Assembly (NCBI GenBank): GCA_033675265.1
Contig: JAUJYZ010000806.1
Location: forward strand, 1 to 64,000
Origin: Actinostola sp. cb2023
Taxonomy: Eukaryota; Cnidaria; Anthozoa; Actiniaria; Actinostolidae
Direction of reading: 5' to 3'
Length of the DNA stretch: 64,000 nucleotides
The notes below the pieces were generated by a model. That model was not told the origin of the DNA, did no database searches, and saw only the letters and a program-made list of their open reading frames with translations. Position 1 is the stretch's first letter. Every line of letters starts with the position of its first letter. Position numbers and translations under genes: made by a program. Shown piece after piece: positions 1-12,406 of the stretch.

Positions 1-475
1 CCAAAATGTGCGGACAAGAGACTGGGCCTTTGACAATGGGGGTCCGGTGACGTCAAGAGGTTGTGTGCATGCTTTTGTTTGCACAACTCTTTGACGTCAC
101 ATTTCTATAGTTTGACCAAGCGGGAAGTTGTCGCACTTTCAAACCCAAAATGCCCACTTTGTGCGCAAAAATAAAAAATGTTCCCGTTGCTCAATTCACT
201 CTTTATTAACGCATGTAAACAAGCAAATACTACTCTATCATAGTAGCAATAAAAACGGGGTTCTGTTTTTTCGTTTCATAGGCACTTAGTTTGACCAAGC
301 GGGAATTGTCGCACTTTCAAACCCAAAATGCCCAACTTTGTGCGCGAAATAAAAAATGTTCCCGTTGCTCAATTCACTCTTTATTAAAAAACGCCATGTA
401 AACAAGCAAATACTACTCTATCATAGTAGCAAATAAAAACGGGGTCTGTTTTTTTTCGTTTCATAGGCACTTTAA
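1..475 (+). repeat. Dispersed repeat with internal tandem duplication
   Basis: The segment from about 110 to 290 (GTTTGACCAAGCGGGAA... to ...TTTCATAGGCACTT) is repeated almost exactly from about 291 to 472. The whole unit, including the preceding 110 bases with two TGACGTCA-type sites, recurs in inverse orientation at about 43,960-44,255 with only one copy of the duplicated part. No coding potential is visible. It is a non-coding dispersed repeat, possibly the end of a larger element that starts outside the window. Confidence 0.8.
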
Positions 476-1066
476 CATTAATATTACAGTATTGCCTTAA
501 GTTGACAATTGACAAGGCTGCATGTATTTCAAAAACAAAATGTGTCAATTTATATCTATTATATTATTATTATATCTATTACATTTAGTGATTGTAACAT
601 AATTATATTACATTAAAAATATTACTGCCTTAAGTTTGCAGAACAACAATAAATTATTAAATAAAATAACACTGACATGTTTTGTTTTTTTTGTTTTGTC
701 TTTTCCAGTTGATATTCAGTGTTCCTGGTCAACATGAATTTGTTTAATTCATGTTTGTTCGTTTTTAAACCACACAGTTGATTTAGTTCAGTGCATGCTC
801 GTTTGTCGAAAAACTGGAGGAGAAACATCATGCAAGCCAGTTTTTGGAAACAGCATAACAGCATATACTTGCGGGGAATCGAATGTGAGACTCAAAATAG
901 GGAAAGTCTTACATTTTTTAAGCCATCAGGCTATGTTCCATGTTAAAAAAACAGTTTCTGCCATTAATATTGCTCAAACAGATTTTATTACTTTTCCTGT
1001 CATGAATGTTTTGTTTATACTAATTTGCCAATTTTAAATGTTTCTCATACTTTAGTTTCTGGTCGT
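476..1066. other. Non-coding, AT-rich
   Basis: AT-rich sequence between two repeats. Only short open frames without recognisable motifs. I see no gene, RNA or repeat structure here. Confidence 0.5.
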
Positions 1067-1688
1067 GCTAAGGTAGATCTACTTCTACAGTTTCCATCCA
1101 ATCAAAATGAAACTTGGCAACGTTACAGTACATGGCAAGTCCCACTAATTTGTACTTTTTTTTGTTTTGTGATTTTTAATGATTTTTTGGCGGGAAATGA
1201 CGTCATGAACAGGGTAACAAATTTTAAAAACTCATAAATGCACCAAACTGATCATAGCAATCGAAAGGACATGTAGACATGTAAAATGAGAACTATAACT
1301 GAAATAATATATCAGTTATCGTTATTCAATCCAAAGATATGAATTTTTGAAATTTGAAAATCCGCCATTTGTTACTTTAAAATAGCACAAAATGGCGGAC
1401 ATTTCAGATTTGCAAAAATTCATATCTCTGGATTGAATAATGATATCCCCTCAGATATTATTTCAGTTATAGCTCTCATTTTTATATGCCCTTTCAATTG
1501 CTATGATCAGATCGGAGCATTTACGAGTTATAAATTTGCTGCCCTGTTCATGACGTCATTTTCGCGCCAAAAATCATAAAAATTAAAAAACAAAAAAAGT
1601 ACAAATTAGTAGTCTTGCCATGTACTGTAACGTTGCCAAGTTTTCATTTTGAATTGGATGGAAACTGTAGAAGTAGATCTACCTTAGC
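1067..1688. mobile_element. Foldback (hairpin) MITE-like element
   Basis: The two halves are inverted copies of each other: GCTAAGGTAGATCT at the left end and AGATCTACCTTAGC at the right end, with matching arms of about 300 bp meeting near 1,380 around a CCGCCAT/ATGGCGG centre. It has no coding capacity. A diverged left half of the same family lies at 27,467-27,685 and continues at 35,902-35,949, where it is interrupted by an 8.2-kb insertion. No clear target duplication was found. Confidence 0.85.
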
Positions 1689-3060
1689 GGTTTTGGGTGC
1701 TTTTTGTGCCCACCGTGATTCGACAACATTTCCAAGCTCCAGGCCTTGAAGAGGACTTGTTTGGACTGGTTTTAGGTATGCTGATGAATAAAGTACAGCA
1801 TTACTATTTTTATGAGGGAAATATTATAACCACTATTTAAGGTTTATTTAGGTTTATTAATTTTTTTCAGTTTCCTGATATTGAAGACAAGTACTTACTA
1901 CATGTATAACTAGATTGTATAGATAAACAATCTTTTGTCAACTATTTCACATAGTTTTCATGTATTATCTAACTTACCTATGTTAAAACCCTCTAGTTCG
2001 TACTATAATTAGTATCAGTTTAAATATATAATACAGTAGTAATGCTGATATAATTTAAATATAATAGTTGAGTTGTTGTAGCGTAGACTGTCAGAAGTTA
2101 AAAACAAATAAATTATTACATTATAACCAGTGTGAAGCTCTAACACTTTTATAGTCCTGAATAATTTTTCTTTTAGTGTACAAGGGTTCGTGAAGCAAAT
2201 CTTGTTACAAATGACTGAATAGCTTCTCTTTGTCTGGCTTATCTTCGATTTCAGCTGACAGTGGTGGTGGGGTTGTTTGTTTGTTTCATTCATTCATTAT
2301 ATTGCCTAAGTGCTTTGGGACTTCTGCGGTAGCGTTCAAAGATATCATTTATTCCATCACTACAGTAGTCTGGAAAAAAAAATCATGCAATGGCCATTTT
2401 TTTTATTTACGTGGAATGTTAACAGTTACATTCGACAAAAATTCCTTTGTTTTCTTATACTATATGTTGGCTTTGACTTTATTGGCCTCACAGAATGTTT
2501 GCCTTTCTTGGATTTGGGGTGTCTTATTGAATAGCAGGGCTATCCATTTTTTGCTACTGCTTGCAGTCTGTCAGCGTTTTCATTGTAATGTAGTGCAGAG
2601 AGACACAAGTCTGTTGATTCAAATATGACATGCATCTAAATTATGATTTTTTTTTTTCTGGTGGTTGGAATGGTCTCAGTTAAATATATTTACCTGATGT
2701 ACATTCCCCAATAAGAGAAGGATGTATGCTTGGGGACAAATTGCACATCAAGGCTATGCTTAGCTTCAAGGGTTGATGTTTGGTATTTGGGTGAAAGTTT
2801 ACTGACATCCTTTAGTAACTGTGAATTGTGTAGCATTCTACGAGCTTGACAGCTGCATGAGAACCTATAGAGTTTTGAATTGCTGTAAAATTAATATAAT
2901 TCAGAATTCCTTTTCATTCCCAGATTGTCTATGTAAATTTATAAGATTTAGTTTTCTAAATATTAAATTAATTACCACTCTCAATCCACAGCCTGTCTCT
3001 CCCATCTTCATCCAATTCACGATGGCCACACTCTTTGGTAAATATTGCTCTCTTCATTAG
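1689..3060. other. No gene recognised
   Basis: Low-complexity and AT-rich DNA. Open frames near 2,230-2,628 and 2,821-3,060 have no motifs and no codon-like conservation that I can see. Confidence 0.45.
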
Positions 3061-3074
3061 TATGGATATCTAAA

Positions 3075-5026
3075 ATATGGTAGAGCAATATTTTTCCACT
3101 TTTCTGTCATAACATCACCATTGCCATCGGGTGTCGAGGCAGCACACCAGTACATATGGTTTGTAATAGATGATTGCCAAGCTGAAATATCTCGACAATC
3201 CTTCTTTTGTGCTAGCTTTGCAATTTTTTTCCTTAGTCCTATGGATTTGGGGAAATTATTAGTGAACATGCCATATCTATGGCATGCTCACTAATTTGCC
3301 ACATGCCAAATATCATGATAATGAACTGTGTTTGGCAAATCATTTCTTATGTAAGAACTTATTGATATGTGTCTGTCTGTGATAAAGTACAGATGGTTTA
3401 ATGCCAAAGTCACTCAAAAGTGCAACACTCCTTTTCAGGCCCTCTAACTCCATCCAGTAACTATTGCGCACTTCATTGCTCTGAAAAAGAAGTGTTGGAT
3501 ATTTCATGTTCTTCAATGTAACCATAAACCTAATCTTAGAACAACCCTCAGAAAAATTTAAACCAGTGGGAAAAATTGAACCACAACATGTAATATTCCA
3601 TTACGATTTGAACTTATTTTGGAAACACTTTTGGCATAATTCGGAATAGATTGTTTCTGAGAATACTGATATACCACTATCGTTCTAAGAAAGTGGCCAT
3701 AAATTATACTTGTTGAAACTTCTGACTCTAACAAATAAAAATACCCTAAAAACTACTCACTTGTACAGTTGGAAATCCAGAACTCTGTTTGTTGTCTGTT
3801 CTATGAGAGTATACGAACCATATTTTGCACAGTGGCCTGGTGAGTCGCATCTACCATCACCAGTAAGTATGACATCTTTTTCAATGTACTGATTGAACAA
3901 AGATTTTTGATGTTCTTTCCACCATTGTATTATACTGGACTGATATAGTTACCCAACATGTCGCTAGAACGATGTTTTGGAAACACTTGCAATATTCATT
4001 ATTTTGAAAAGTCTGAGAGCTTTACCAGTACCAATTCCTACAAGAGATAACTAGGTAGTTGTGATTTATTTTTATTGTGATGAATGAATTTACAGTTTAA
4101 GACTTACCAGCCATGACAATACTCGAAGACATGAGAGGGGTTACCAGCTGGCATATTGTTCACATATGTCTGACTTTGCCATACTAAGTCATGCTTACAA
4201 TGGTGGTCAGTGCACCATTGCTGTATTTTGACTAATGTGCCTTGTACCTCGATCACACAAGCTCAGCCTCTCCACAACAAGCTGGACAGGTCTTGAATAG
4301 TTTCATGAGGCAGTTTTTGAACACAATAAACCTTCATCATTGTGTCCCTCAAGTTTGTCTGCAAAGTGTTTTCTTTGGAGTGAAGGAAATAAAAATGAAA
4401 ATCAAGATATAAAGTCTTATCCCGTTGTACAAAAATACTCACTCTGAGTCTATCTCATTCTCCCATTTGCATTCTTCATCGCTATCAATATCTCCATTTT
4501 GATTGAAATCATATTCATCGTCTGCAGCACTGTCAAGGTAGTTTTTTTCTATTTCTTCTTCTGACTCATAACAATGGGGGAACAATGAGATCACACTGCA
4601 CTCCTACGTCGATTTTGGGTGGTGATGCCATTGCTATAAAGGAAAAACATATTTTAGGGAGTGGTCTCCATCCATTTTAGGGAGTTGTCTAGGGGGATGG
4701 CAGATGGGACTAGTTAAAATCAAAAAACGTTTGACTCCCTCCCCCTATTGTTATAGTGAACCTTTTTGAAAATTCCCCTAAAACTGCTGAAAGACCCCCC
4801 TCCCCCATCTGATACGCCCCACAGCTTGAAAATAAGAGAAAATATGATGATTGATTAGCGGATTTTTCAGGGTTCATGACCTTACCTGTGCTTTTGCTTC
4901 TACTTTCTGGGCGATGTAAGCTTTTTGGGTGCTCTTGTGGAACTAAGTTTTGCATTGGAGAATCTTCCTCATCAACTGCCATTTGTATATCATCGAAAGC
5001 CCTCTTCTTTATCAAGAGAGGGTAGG
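3075..5026 (-). pseudogene. Decayed DDE-type transposase gene (GDGR/DIWH family), several exons
   Basis: On the minus strand, pieces occur in the order expected for a widespread invertebrate/fish transposase-like family (Kolobok-like is my guess). They are: an acidic linker exon ending at a donor near 4,884; an exon at about 4,628-4,440 with 'DVGVQCDL' and an acidic stretch; 'HHCKHDLVWQSQTY...MPAGN' near 4,230-4,110; 'TGDGRCDSPGHCAKYGSYTL' at about 3,870-3,761, ending in a GTGAGT donor and holding the presumed first catalytic Asp; 'SNEVRNSYWMELEGLKRS' from an acceptor at 3,480; 'HYHDIWHV' near 3,300; and 'NHMYWCAAST' near 3,170. The DIWH region is broken by a short palindromic insertion around 3,245-3,290 and by frame changes. 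A relative lies at 51.8-63.7 kb. Non-functional. Confidence 0.6.
3245..3292. repeat. Small palindromic insertion inside the transposase exon
   Basis: TTAGTGA-GCATGCCAT and its inverted complement ATGGCATG-TTCACTAA form a short hairpin. It sits exactly where the transposase frame breaks after 'DIWHV', so it is probably a small inserted hairpin. Confidence 0.5.
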
Positions 5027-5459
5027 ACTTATATTAAATAAGAAGTCATCGATCTCATCAGACATTTGTTTATTTTGACACAAGGTTTTAAGAAATGTGG
5101 TGTGAATCCTGTTTGGCTAGAACTAGCGACCGTTGGAAATATGTCAAGAGGCTGGTAGTGCAAGCAAGGTTTGTACTATGAACAAACATTCATTCATTTG
5201 ATGATCTATCGTCCTTGCGGAGTTATGAACGTTTTAAATTCTGAAAATACATCAGAAACGAGGTTTGGTACGCATGAAGGCAAAATCCCATACTTAACTC
5301 TCAAAATAATGTCATTTACGATATCTTCTCGGGATTTTAACCAATGCTATTGACATTTTCCAAATATATTGATGAGTATTGCTTTTTCAGATGGGCAGTG
5401 GTCATTTGTATGTGAAAGATCCTAGTATTCTGATCTCGAAGACCAGCACGCGTGAATAA

Positions 5460-5670
5460 CTTGAAGATCTATCACCTGTCTCTCTGACAACCTTAGATGA
5501 CCATTCTTCTATCACCTTTCTCTCTGACAACCGTAGAATGACCATTCTCCTATCACCTTTCTCTCCTGACAACCTTAGAATGACCATTCTCCTATCACCT
5601 TTCTCTCTGACAACCTTAGAATGACCATTCTCCTATCTCCTAATTTTCTCTGACAACCTTAGAATACACA
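5460..5670. repeat. Minisatellite, about 43-bp unit, roughly 4.5 copies
   Basis: The phrase CTATCACCTTTCTCTCTGAC followed by AACCTTAGAATGACCATTCTC repeats four to five times with small differences. Open frames across it on the minus strand are by-products of the repeat. Confidence 0.9.
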
Positions 5671-6398
5671 GCTTTCACTCGAGTTTTATTTGATGTATAT
5701 TTATATGTGTGTTATAGATCATTGAACTTCAATTTTCACTTTATTATTTCTGATATATTTGTATATTTGTATTATAGCCAACGTATTTTAGTCTTATTGA
5801 CTATGATGAAGGCGGACTATTCCATTGTACATGTGTTCTTTTGTTTTCGATCATTTAATGAACTATTGCACACTCGCCGAATAAAATATATTACTGGCTC
5901 TTTGTAGTGTACATAGTCATATCCTGTGCGATATTATTCGCATTGCCGCCCGCAGAAAATCTACTTTATGACACGCGCATTATCGATAGCTCTTCAAATG
6001 GACAGCCATATCGAGTGCTTGTTTGTATAGTCATTCATTCTAAATCAATCAATCAATAAAATTAACAAAAACTGCTCTTCAGAATGCGAGTTAGATCAAT
6101 TTATCTTTCGGTGAGTTAACCGTGAAATATTATTTTGAGATTTTATTTTATTTAAGAAATTTAATCACGATGTTTAAAATAAAATAGAATATTAATTTCA
6201 ACTGACCCACAGTCACTTGGTCTTTAAATAAATGACCATTCCTCCCAACATTTTGATACTGTACCCTATTTTTTTTACATAAGAACATGTTTTCATTTGT
6301 CAGGCTGAATTGGTTCTTATATATATGTGTGCTTTATTGACCAAAATTTCAGCCTGAAAGGTTCTTAATCCACTTGTTCTTTTATGCGGGTGTCTACT
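5671..6398. other. No gene recognised
   Basis: AT-rich DNA with no motif-bearing open frame, RNA gene or clear repeat. Confidence 0.4.
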
Positions 6399-6908
6399 GT
6401 AGGTGCGGTTACACTAGGACTTTTACCCACGTGTAAATTGCCTTTACCCAGAGGGAAACGATTTTTGTGTGTAACCGTCTTCCCAGAGTGAAATTCCCCA
6501 CGGTGTATTTCCATGGATACATCAAAAAGAACAAAAGAACTTACCATGACAGTTCCCCGAGCAAAGTCGTATGGTTTATTAAAAACCCAGAGCGTCTGCA
6601 CCAATCATATAGCAGCGGTTTCCAAACAAAGGACATGCTGTGAAGTCTTGGCTGATATAAAAGCGCTCTACGTGAACATTAAAAAATATAAATACAAAAG
6701 CCTGAAAGACTGGAGAAAGCGTAGCTGGAGTCGACGTCTTCGTTGTCTTCTTAGAAAAAATACTGAATCGCAAAGTTTAATTGCGCTGGAGGTTGTAGAA
6801 GAAGAGTGCGAATGACCGTCCATGTTTACAAAAAGTTTCCCGCAAATAAAAATAGGACGCCTCAGTGACTTCCCATTGGGTAATTATCAGTGTGTAACCG
6901 TAACCCGA
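6399..6908. mobile_element. Possible small TIR element around a 100-codon frame
   Basis: GGTGCGGTTACAC near 6,399 and GTGTGTAACCGTAACC near 6,892-6,907 are imperfect inverted repeats of the kind seen at PIF/Harbinger-type ends. Between them a plus-strand frame of 100 codons (6,513-6,815) encodes a basic protein with 'KDWRKRSWSRRLRCLLRKN'. I do not recognise the protein and found no convincing target duplication. It may be a non-autonomous element or chance. Confidence 0.3.
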
Positions 6909-7063
6909 AATCATGCAAAACCTCTAGGAACTAGCCTGATTTTCAGACGGCACGGGTCAACCGCTGACCACTCATCTCAATAATTGTCAAGGTGTTATAA
7001 AAGGTCTCTATCATTGCAAGGTCACCGTCTCGCTTCGATGCAAAGGCACGGCTACCTTTCAAG

Positions 7064-7110
7064 ATGGCGCAGGGAACTGTGAAGGGGACTATTATAGAAA
7101 GCATAGAGAC
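7064..7110 (+). CDS. Possible first coding exon (16 codons)
   Basis: A short frame starting ATGGCGCAGGGAACTGTG ends at a strong donor, GAGAC|GTAAGTTT, near 7,110. This is typical of a first coding exon, but I cannot identify a downstream exon or a product. It could be chance. Confidence 0.2.
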
Positions 7111-7119
7111 GTAAGTTTT

Positions 7120-9327
7120 ATACGTTTTTTTAAGAATCATGTCATAGTAGTGATATTAAAAATAAATATTTAGGTACGTTAGTTTCCGCAGATGCCAGCT
7201 ACTTTGAGAAACAAGGACTATGCGACAATGTTTTAATGCTATGTTTACATGTTGTCAACGATTGCAAATCGTAGTCAAAATTTTTCTTCCGATTTCCGTA
7301 GCCGACGAAAATAGTTTCTGCGGGCAAGGCCAGGAATCATGGGCTCGGTCACAGGGCCTTCAATCCTTTGACACCCAGAGAAATTTTAGATTTTTAGTGA
7401 TTTCGTGGACCTAATCACGCCGAAGGAAATTTCGATTTCATATAAGGGGTTTCCATGGAAATCTTGTGGTCCAGTGCATGCGGAGGGTTAGGTTTAGGGT
7501 TAGGGATGGGGCAGACTATAAAGTGATTAATTTGATGATTCGAGTTCAGATTTGATATAAAGTTTTAAAAGCTACAGCTTGTGGGGTCCGTGTAAAACGT
7601 AAATGTAGCCTCGGGGCTGGCAGTTCTCTCTGCCACAAGAAGGCCTATTTTGCATTTTAGAGTGTTTTGTAGCCATTATTCGCCACAGAAGCCCCCAGAA
7701 CAGCATCATTAACGGCATGACTGGCGTGGTAGAGGACGTTCTCCTGAAAGAATCCAGGGTGAGAAGCGGTTTCACGAGGAAGGATCGGCAGTGCGTTGAG
7801 GAAATTCAAAATGGCGGATTCAAATGTGAAATTGTCTCTCTGGTCTATCTGTAGGCAGTTTGGGCGCCTTTCGACTTGTAAAGAATGCAATATTTTGCCT
7901 GCAGGACGAGGTGGCTCGACACTAAGAATTTCCCGTATGTTCCCAGAATCCTTTTCGGGTGTGCAGAAGGAAAAGACGTGCTTGCGAAAGTGGTCCTAAT
8001 ATAAGGAAATGGCTGTTGCTCGGCGAGTTTAAGAGACAGGGAAAAATTCACGAATATATCAAGAAGAGAGATGGAAGTTTGCTGAGATAGTGGCGTTTTG
8101 TTTCACAATGATGTATTTTGGAAAAAATCGAAGTCCAATTTCACTCATTTTTGAGGTGGTGAAATGACGTCAAAACGCGAATTTTTTTATTTCTATGAAA
8201 AACAAATTGAACTAATGCCCATAAATCGGACATATAAGTCAGTTTACTTGAGGTTAACATTTAAAGAGTTATCTAGTTGTCACTATTAACTGGCCGTGAG
8301 ATCGATGTTACGAAAATTCAGAAAGTTATAATTTTTCAAAGCAGTACGTATCGGGTTTTTTTACGGGCAGTTTCGGGCGCCGTGGGACTGGTCAAAATCA
8401 TAATTACTCGGGCCCTTCCGATGGAAGCCCGAGTTATAAAATGGACATTCTTTTTTTTATTTTTTTTATTATTATTCGTCGGACACAAAATGCCAAGTAT
8501 TTGATCGTATCGAGTTTCAAGATAATTCAGCAGTTAAGGGAGCAAGCTACTCTCCGGTGCCTGAATTCGCGGAAAACCGCTCTAATCGCTAAACAAACGA
8601 CACACAGGACTCAAGTAGATATTTAATCTTAGATTATTTGAAAGCAGTTTGAGATCTTCAAGATATTGAAAGGTCAGGATTCTAGTTATAATCAAACTCA
8701 CGACCAGCGATGTAACTACATCTATTGACAGAAAGCTATATGTACATGTACAGAATAAGTCATGCAAACAGTCAGGCCGGCATTCGAGACTGAAAGCAAT
8801 GAAATGAACTGAAAAACTATCATGACCTCGCTATGCCATGTTTGTTGCTTAATTGTAATAGTACGTGTACAGTTATGTCCTTGAGTATTTATAATTGAAA
8901 CTCACGACCAGCGTTAATGTAACAAGATCTATATTGACAGAAAGCTATATGTTACAGAAGTCATGCAAACAATCGAACCAGTCGAGTTATTTTCAGTAAC
9001 TCACGATGGATGTTTATTTATTCCACGTTGAAAATTCATTATGATTACAGTTGTGGATCATTGTGTGATCATACATCAAACTCAATAAAATTACGATCGA
9101 GTTTCTTACTAAGCCACAGACATCTGTTAGAAATACACTTTCAGACAGAATTGCAAGGCCAAAAAGTATTCTCTAGGATATTTGCATATTTACTAAGCAG
9201 TATTAATGAACGACTCGACTGGCTCGAGCAAGGGAGCACGGCAAAATCCTTTTTTGAATGCTGCTGGTGATTTATCGTTACGTACGTCTGCCATCTTTCG
9301 TTGATAAGCTGCTGACCACAACTTCTG
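7120..9327. other. Mostly non-coding, with an E2-like fragment and a direct repeat
   Basis: A telomere-like stretch (GGTTAGGTTTAGGGTTAGGG) lies near 7,485. About 8,565-8,670 resembles the inside of the TTAA element at 20,361-21,067 (shared 'AACCGCTCTAATCGCTAAA' type sequence). A direct repeat of roughly 85 bp, centred on ACTCACGACCAGCG and GACAGAAAGCTATATGT, occurs at about 8,690-8,775 and 8,895-8,975. No convincing gene. Confidence 0.4.
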
Positions 9328-9335
9328 TATACTCA

Positions 9336-9366
<31 letters not shown>

Positions 9367-9367
9367 G
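9328..9367 (+). pseudogene. U6 snRNA-derived fragment
   Basis: The 40 bases here match the conserved central part of U6 snRNA, including AATTGGAACGATACAGAGAA and GATTAGCATG, with a one-base insertion and one substitution. The 5' hairpin of U6 and everything 3' of GCATG (where U6 continues with GCCCC) are absent, so this is not a functional U6 gene. Such internal U6 pieces commonly arise by LINE template switching; that origin is inferred. Confidence 0.85.
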
Positions 9368-10247
9368 CGCATGCGCTATGGTGACTACTTGCAGATTTGG
9401 CGTAGAAACATGACGACGAAGAACGACGAAGAAAAACCGTCTGTAATCTTAGTAATAATTTATTTTATTTTTGGTGTATTCCATCAGAAACAATATACTA
9501 GCTCCAAATGGCGAACAAATCGCTGTATATTTACTTTTTATTTCAAAATAACGAGGTCCACAATGCCCTTTGGTCTTGGAATGCACTATTCAGTATGCAG
9601 TATTCAGTTTTCAACGTTTTTTGAAATAGCTGTATATTTACAACTTGATGTATATATCGACAACTTGATATTTTGTCCCTTTTGGTAAAGCATAACCCGC
9701 TCAAAGTTCGCTATTCTACATGAAATCTCTTCATATAACACCGTAAGGGATTAATTTCTTTACAATGGACTGTAAAGTTTGAAAAGAGTCAAAAAAACTT
9801 CGCCGGTGAGTCGGACTGACTCAACTCAACATGGAAACCAAAAACTACAAGTACAACTACAAGCCTGCTGAGTGTCGCTGATATTTGTACTTCCAGTTCT
9901 TCGTTTAATATTGCTTTGAATAATTAGGGAGCGATTCCCAGGAAAAGATGGAATCGATTGATGTTGATTGAAAGTTTTGAATTCGACGAAAAAAGAGGAT
10001 ACGTCGGCCTCGCTTTACAAAGAACATGAAATAAATGTGCTTGGCCTTGATTCACGATGAACACAGAACAGCTGCTTCAAAAACACGTTCAAAGACGAAA
10101 TATCGTCTATAAAACATTCCTTCAAACACATTTGAATCTCTTTGGATCTATTTGGTGGCTCGTATTTATTAAGCTTACTATCTCGAGTGTTTTAGGAGTT
10201 AAAAAACAACAACAAAAAAAAAACAGAAAACAACAACCTGAGAGTGA
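9368..10247. other. No gene recognised
   Basis: No frame with motifs. The open frame at 9,365-9,688 starts inside the U6-like sequence and has no recognisable domain. Confidence 0.4.
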
Positions 10248-10255
10248 AAACTGAG

Positions 10256-10380
10256 GGCTTACGGTACTTTGCGAAACGAAAACATTGCGATACGAGGCGA
10301 AACGAAACATTGCGATACGAGACGAAACGCAACATTGCGATACGAGGCGAAACGAAACATTGCGATACGAGGCGAAACAT
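10256..10380. repeat. Tandem units in the left terminus
   Basis: GAAACATTGCGATACGAGGC-type units of about 23-32 bp repeat four to five times. They belong to the terminal inverted repeat of the 2.15-kb element. Confidence 0.85.
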
Positions 10381-12406
10381 TAATTGCGATACGGGTATAT
10401 CGAGTATACCTGAATATCCTGTAAAAAATTAGCCTGCAAACTGCAGAAGATCAGGCGATTCGAGCGACGTAGCGGCCATCTTGAATGCATTTCCACAGGA
10501 AGCCCGGTTCTCGTCACAGGAAGCCCATACACACCACGGAAAAATGTTGGTTATTTGTTTTTTACCACGTAAACAAAATACTAGTAGAAAATAAATCGCG
10601 CAAGTTAATACCTACGAACTTTTGCTCAAAGACATTGCAGATCGCGCAATCATGGTATATATTTTTCTCGCTTTTTCATTGGTTGGTGGAATTTATAAAC
10701 AAACATCTTGCCGTCCTGATTGGTTGGATTTTGACAAGCAACCATTTGAATGCTACTTGCAAGCGTGTCAAATCAGTTTTCAAATTTAGGGATCTAATCA
10801 GCCAAAATCAGTCCAAAATCAAAGTTTTAACGTCTGAAAAAGAAACTCTCAGAGAATTATTTATCAGTGGGGAAAGCTTCACCTTGGGCCTGGTCATTGT
10901 GTGAAATCTGAAAGATGCCTTTTTTGACAGTCAACAAAGCTGAAAAATACTCTAAAATCTGGAAAGTGTAGTCAATGGAGAAAAGCACGAGGTCGCTTGA
11001 AAATATGAAATGACGTTAGAAAACAGCACTTCAGCGGAGAATCCCATAGCTCGTATGAAACTCGCGCGCTGATTGGCTGAGAGCAAACCGGATGAGAGGG
11101 AATCAGCGTGGAATTCAACACTTTGAAAAAGCTAAATTCAACGATATAGAGGGATCCCGCGCTGAATTTTGTATTCAAGTTCGATTTTCGTCTTTGTTTC
11201 TCACCAAGAGAACAAATAAACATTGAGATTGCTTACAAAAGGAACAAACAAAAACATTTACAGACAGAAATAATGAATTTTTGTTTTGCAAATGAGATTA
11301 AAATCAAGAAATTCAATGAAAAAACAGGAAGCCCGCAATTTTGATGTTGTTGGCTTTTCGCAAAACAACAACATTGAAAACAAAACAATCGTAAAACGTA
11401 TACCTTGCAAGCTGAAATCAATACTCTTCTGAATGAATGAAACTCCAGATCGATGCACTGATAATTATTGAAATTTCTCAGCGAGATAATAATTTATTTA
11501 TTTACAAAACTTTCACCTATTAAGTTTGAGAAAGAGACCACGAAGCGGTACAAGTCATAAATGGCAGTCACTGCCGTAAGCTAGCTTAATCAAACCGGTT
11601 CCAGCAACAACTACAATCTAATAGCAGCCAATAGATAAGATATGTACCTGTAATATGGCCAAAATCATCACAAAACTGCAAATTATCCAGTTGGCTCGTT
11701 TGCTTCTCGCTCGGCTGCCGGCTTTGAATTGTTCAGTTTGTTGTAGTGTTGTACATGTACTGGATGTAGCTTCACAATAATACTGAATCAGAGCGATCGC
11801 CTCTGGCTCTGTTTATCGATAAATATGTCTTTGTCTGAAATCTTTTGCCTGAGAATCATTAGCATTCAAGGAACGCAGTTAACAAATCCATCCAATGAAT
11901 TTACCTATAGTATTCATGGTCTGTGGATTTTCTCAAGTCATGGATTTACCATCACAGGGTCCAAATGTCAACAAATGAACTATTTTAGCCGTGAATAGCA
12001 TCGATAGATCTAGTTTTTACTTGAATGAAAGAACAAACTGTGGAGAATACTATAGCTGCAACTGATGAAAGATTTGGCCTGCTATGAACTGTGGTTGTGG
12101 TTTACGATAGTCAGCTCGGTATGTACTCTTTAGTCACTGTATATAAATAAAAATATGTAGCTGAAAACATGTTTTTCGTTTGACAAAATTATTTTTTTTG
12201 CATCAGACGATGAGAACCGTGGTATGTACTCTGATAGACTACGGTTGATCGACCAATCAGAAAGCGAGAAATTTACTAGTGCGGTAAAAAGGATATTCAG
12301 GTATACTCGATATACCCCCGTATCGCAATTAATGTTTCGCCTCGTATCGCAATGTTTCGTTTCGCCTCGTATCGCAATGTTTCGTTTCGCAAAGTACCGT
12401 AAGCCG
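10256..12406. mobile_element. Non-autonomous TIR element with minisatellite termini and 8-bp TSD
   Basis: Left end GGCTTACGGTACTTTGCG (10,256) and right end CGCAAAGTACCGTAAGCC (to about 12,405) are inverted. Both inverted termini contain tandem units of ATTGCGATACGAGGCGAAAC type, about five on the left (arm 10,256-10,420) and three on the right (12,291-12,405), then a shared inner part with TCGAGTATACCTGAATATCC. AAACTGAG flanks both ends (10,248-10,255 and 12,407-12,414), an 8-bp target duplication as in hAT elements. The 2.15-kb body has no recognisable transposase. Confidence 0.8.

Noticed and set aside
6513..6815. 100-codon plus-strand frame as a genuine gene
   Set aside because: No recognisable domain, overlapping antisense frames of similar length, and flanked by TIR-like sequence; kept only as part of a possible element.
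7484..7508. Telomere-like GGTTAGGTTTAGGGTTAGGG
   Set aside because: Only a few imperfect units, common as short interstitial sequence; no sign of a telomere or fusion.
10485..10904. 139-codon frame as the transposase of the 2.15-kb element
   Set aside because: No transposase motif, low-complexity composition, and the element looks non-autonomous.
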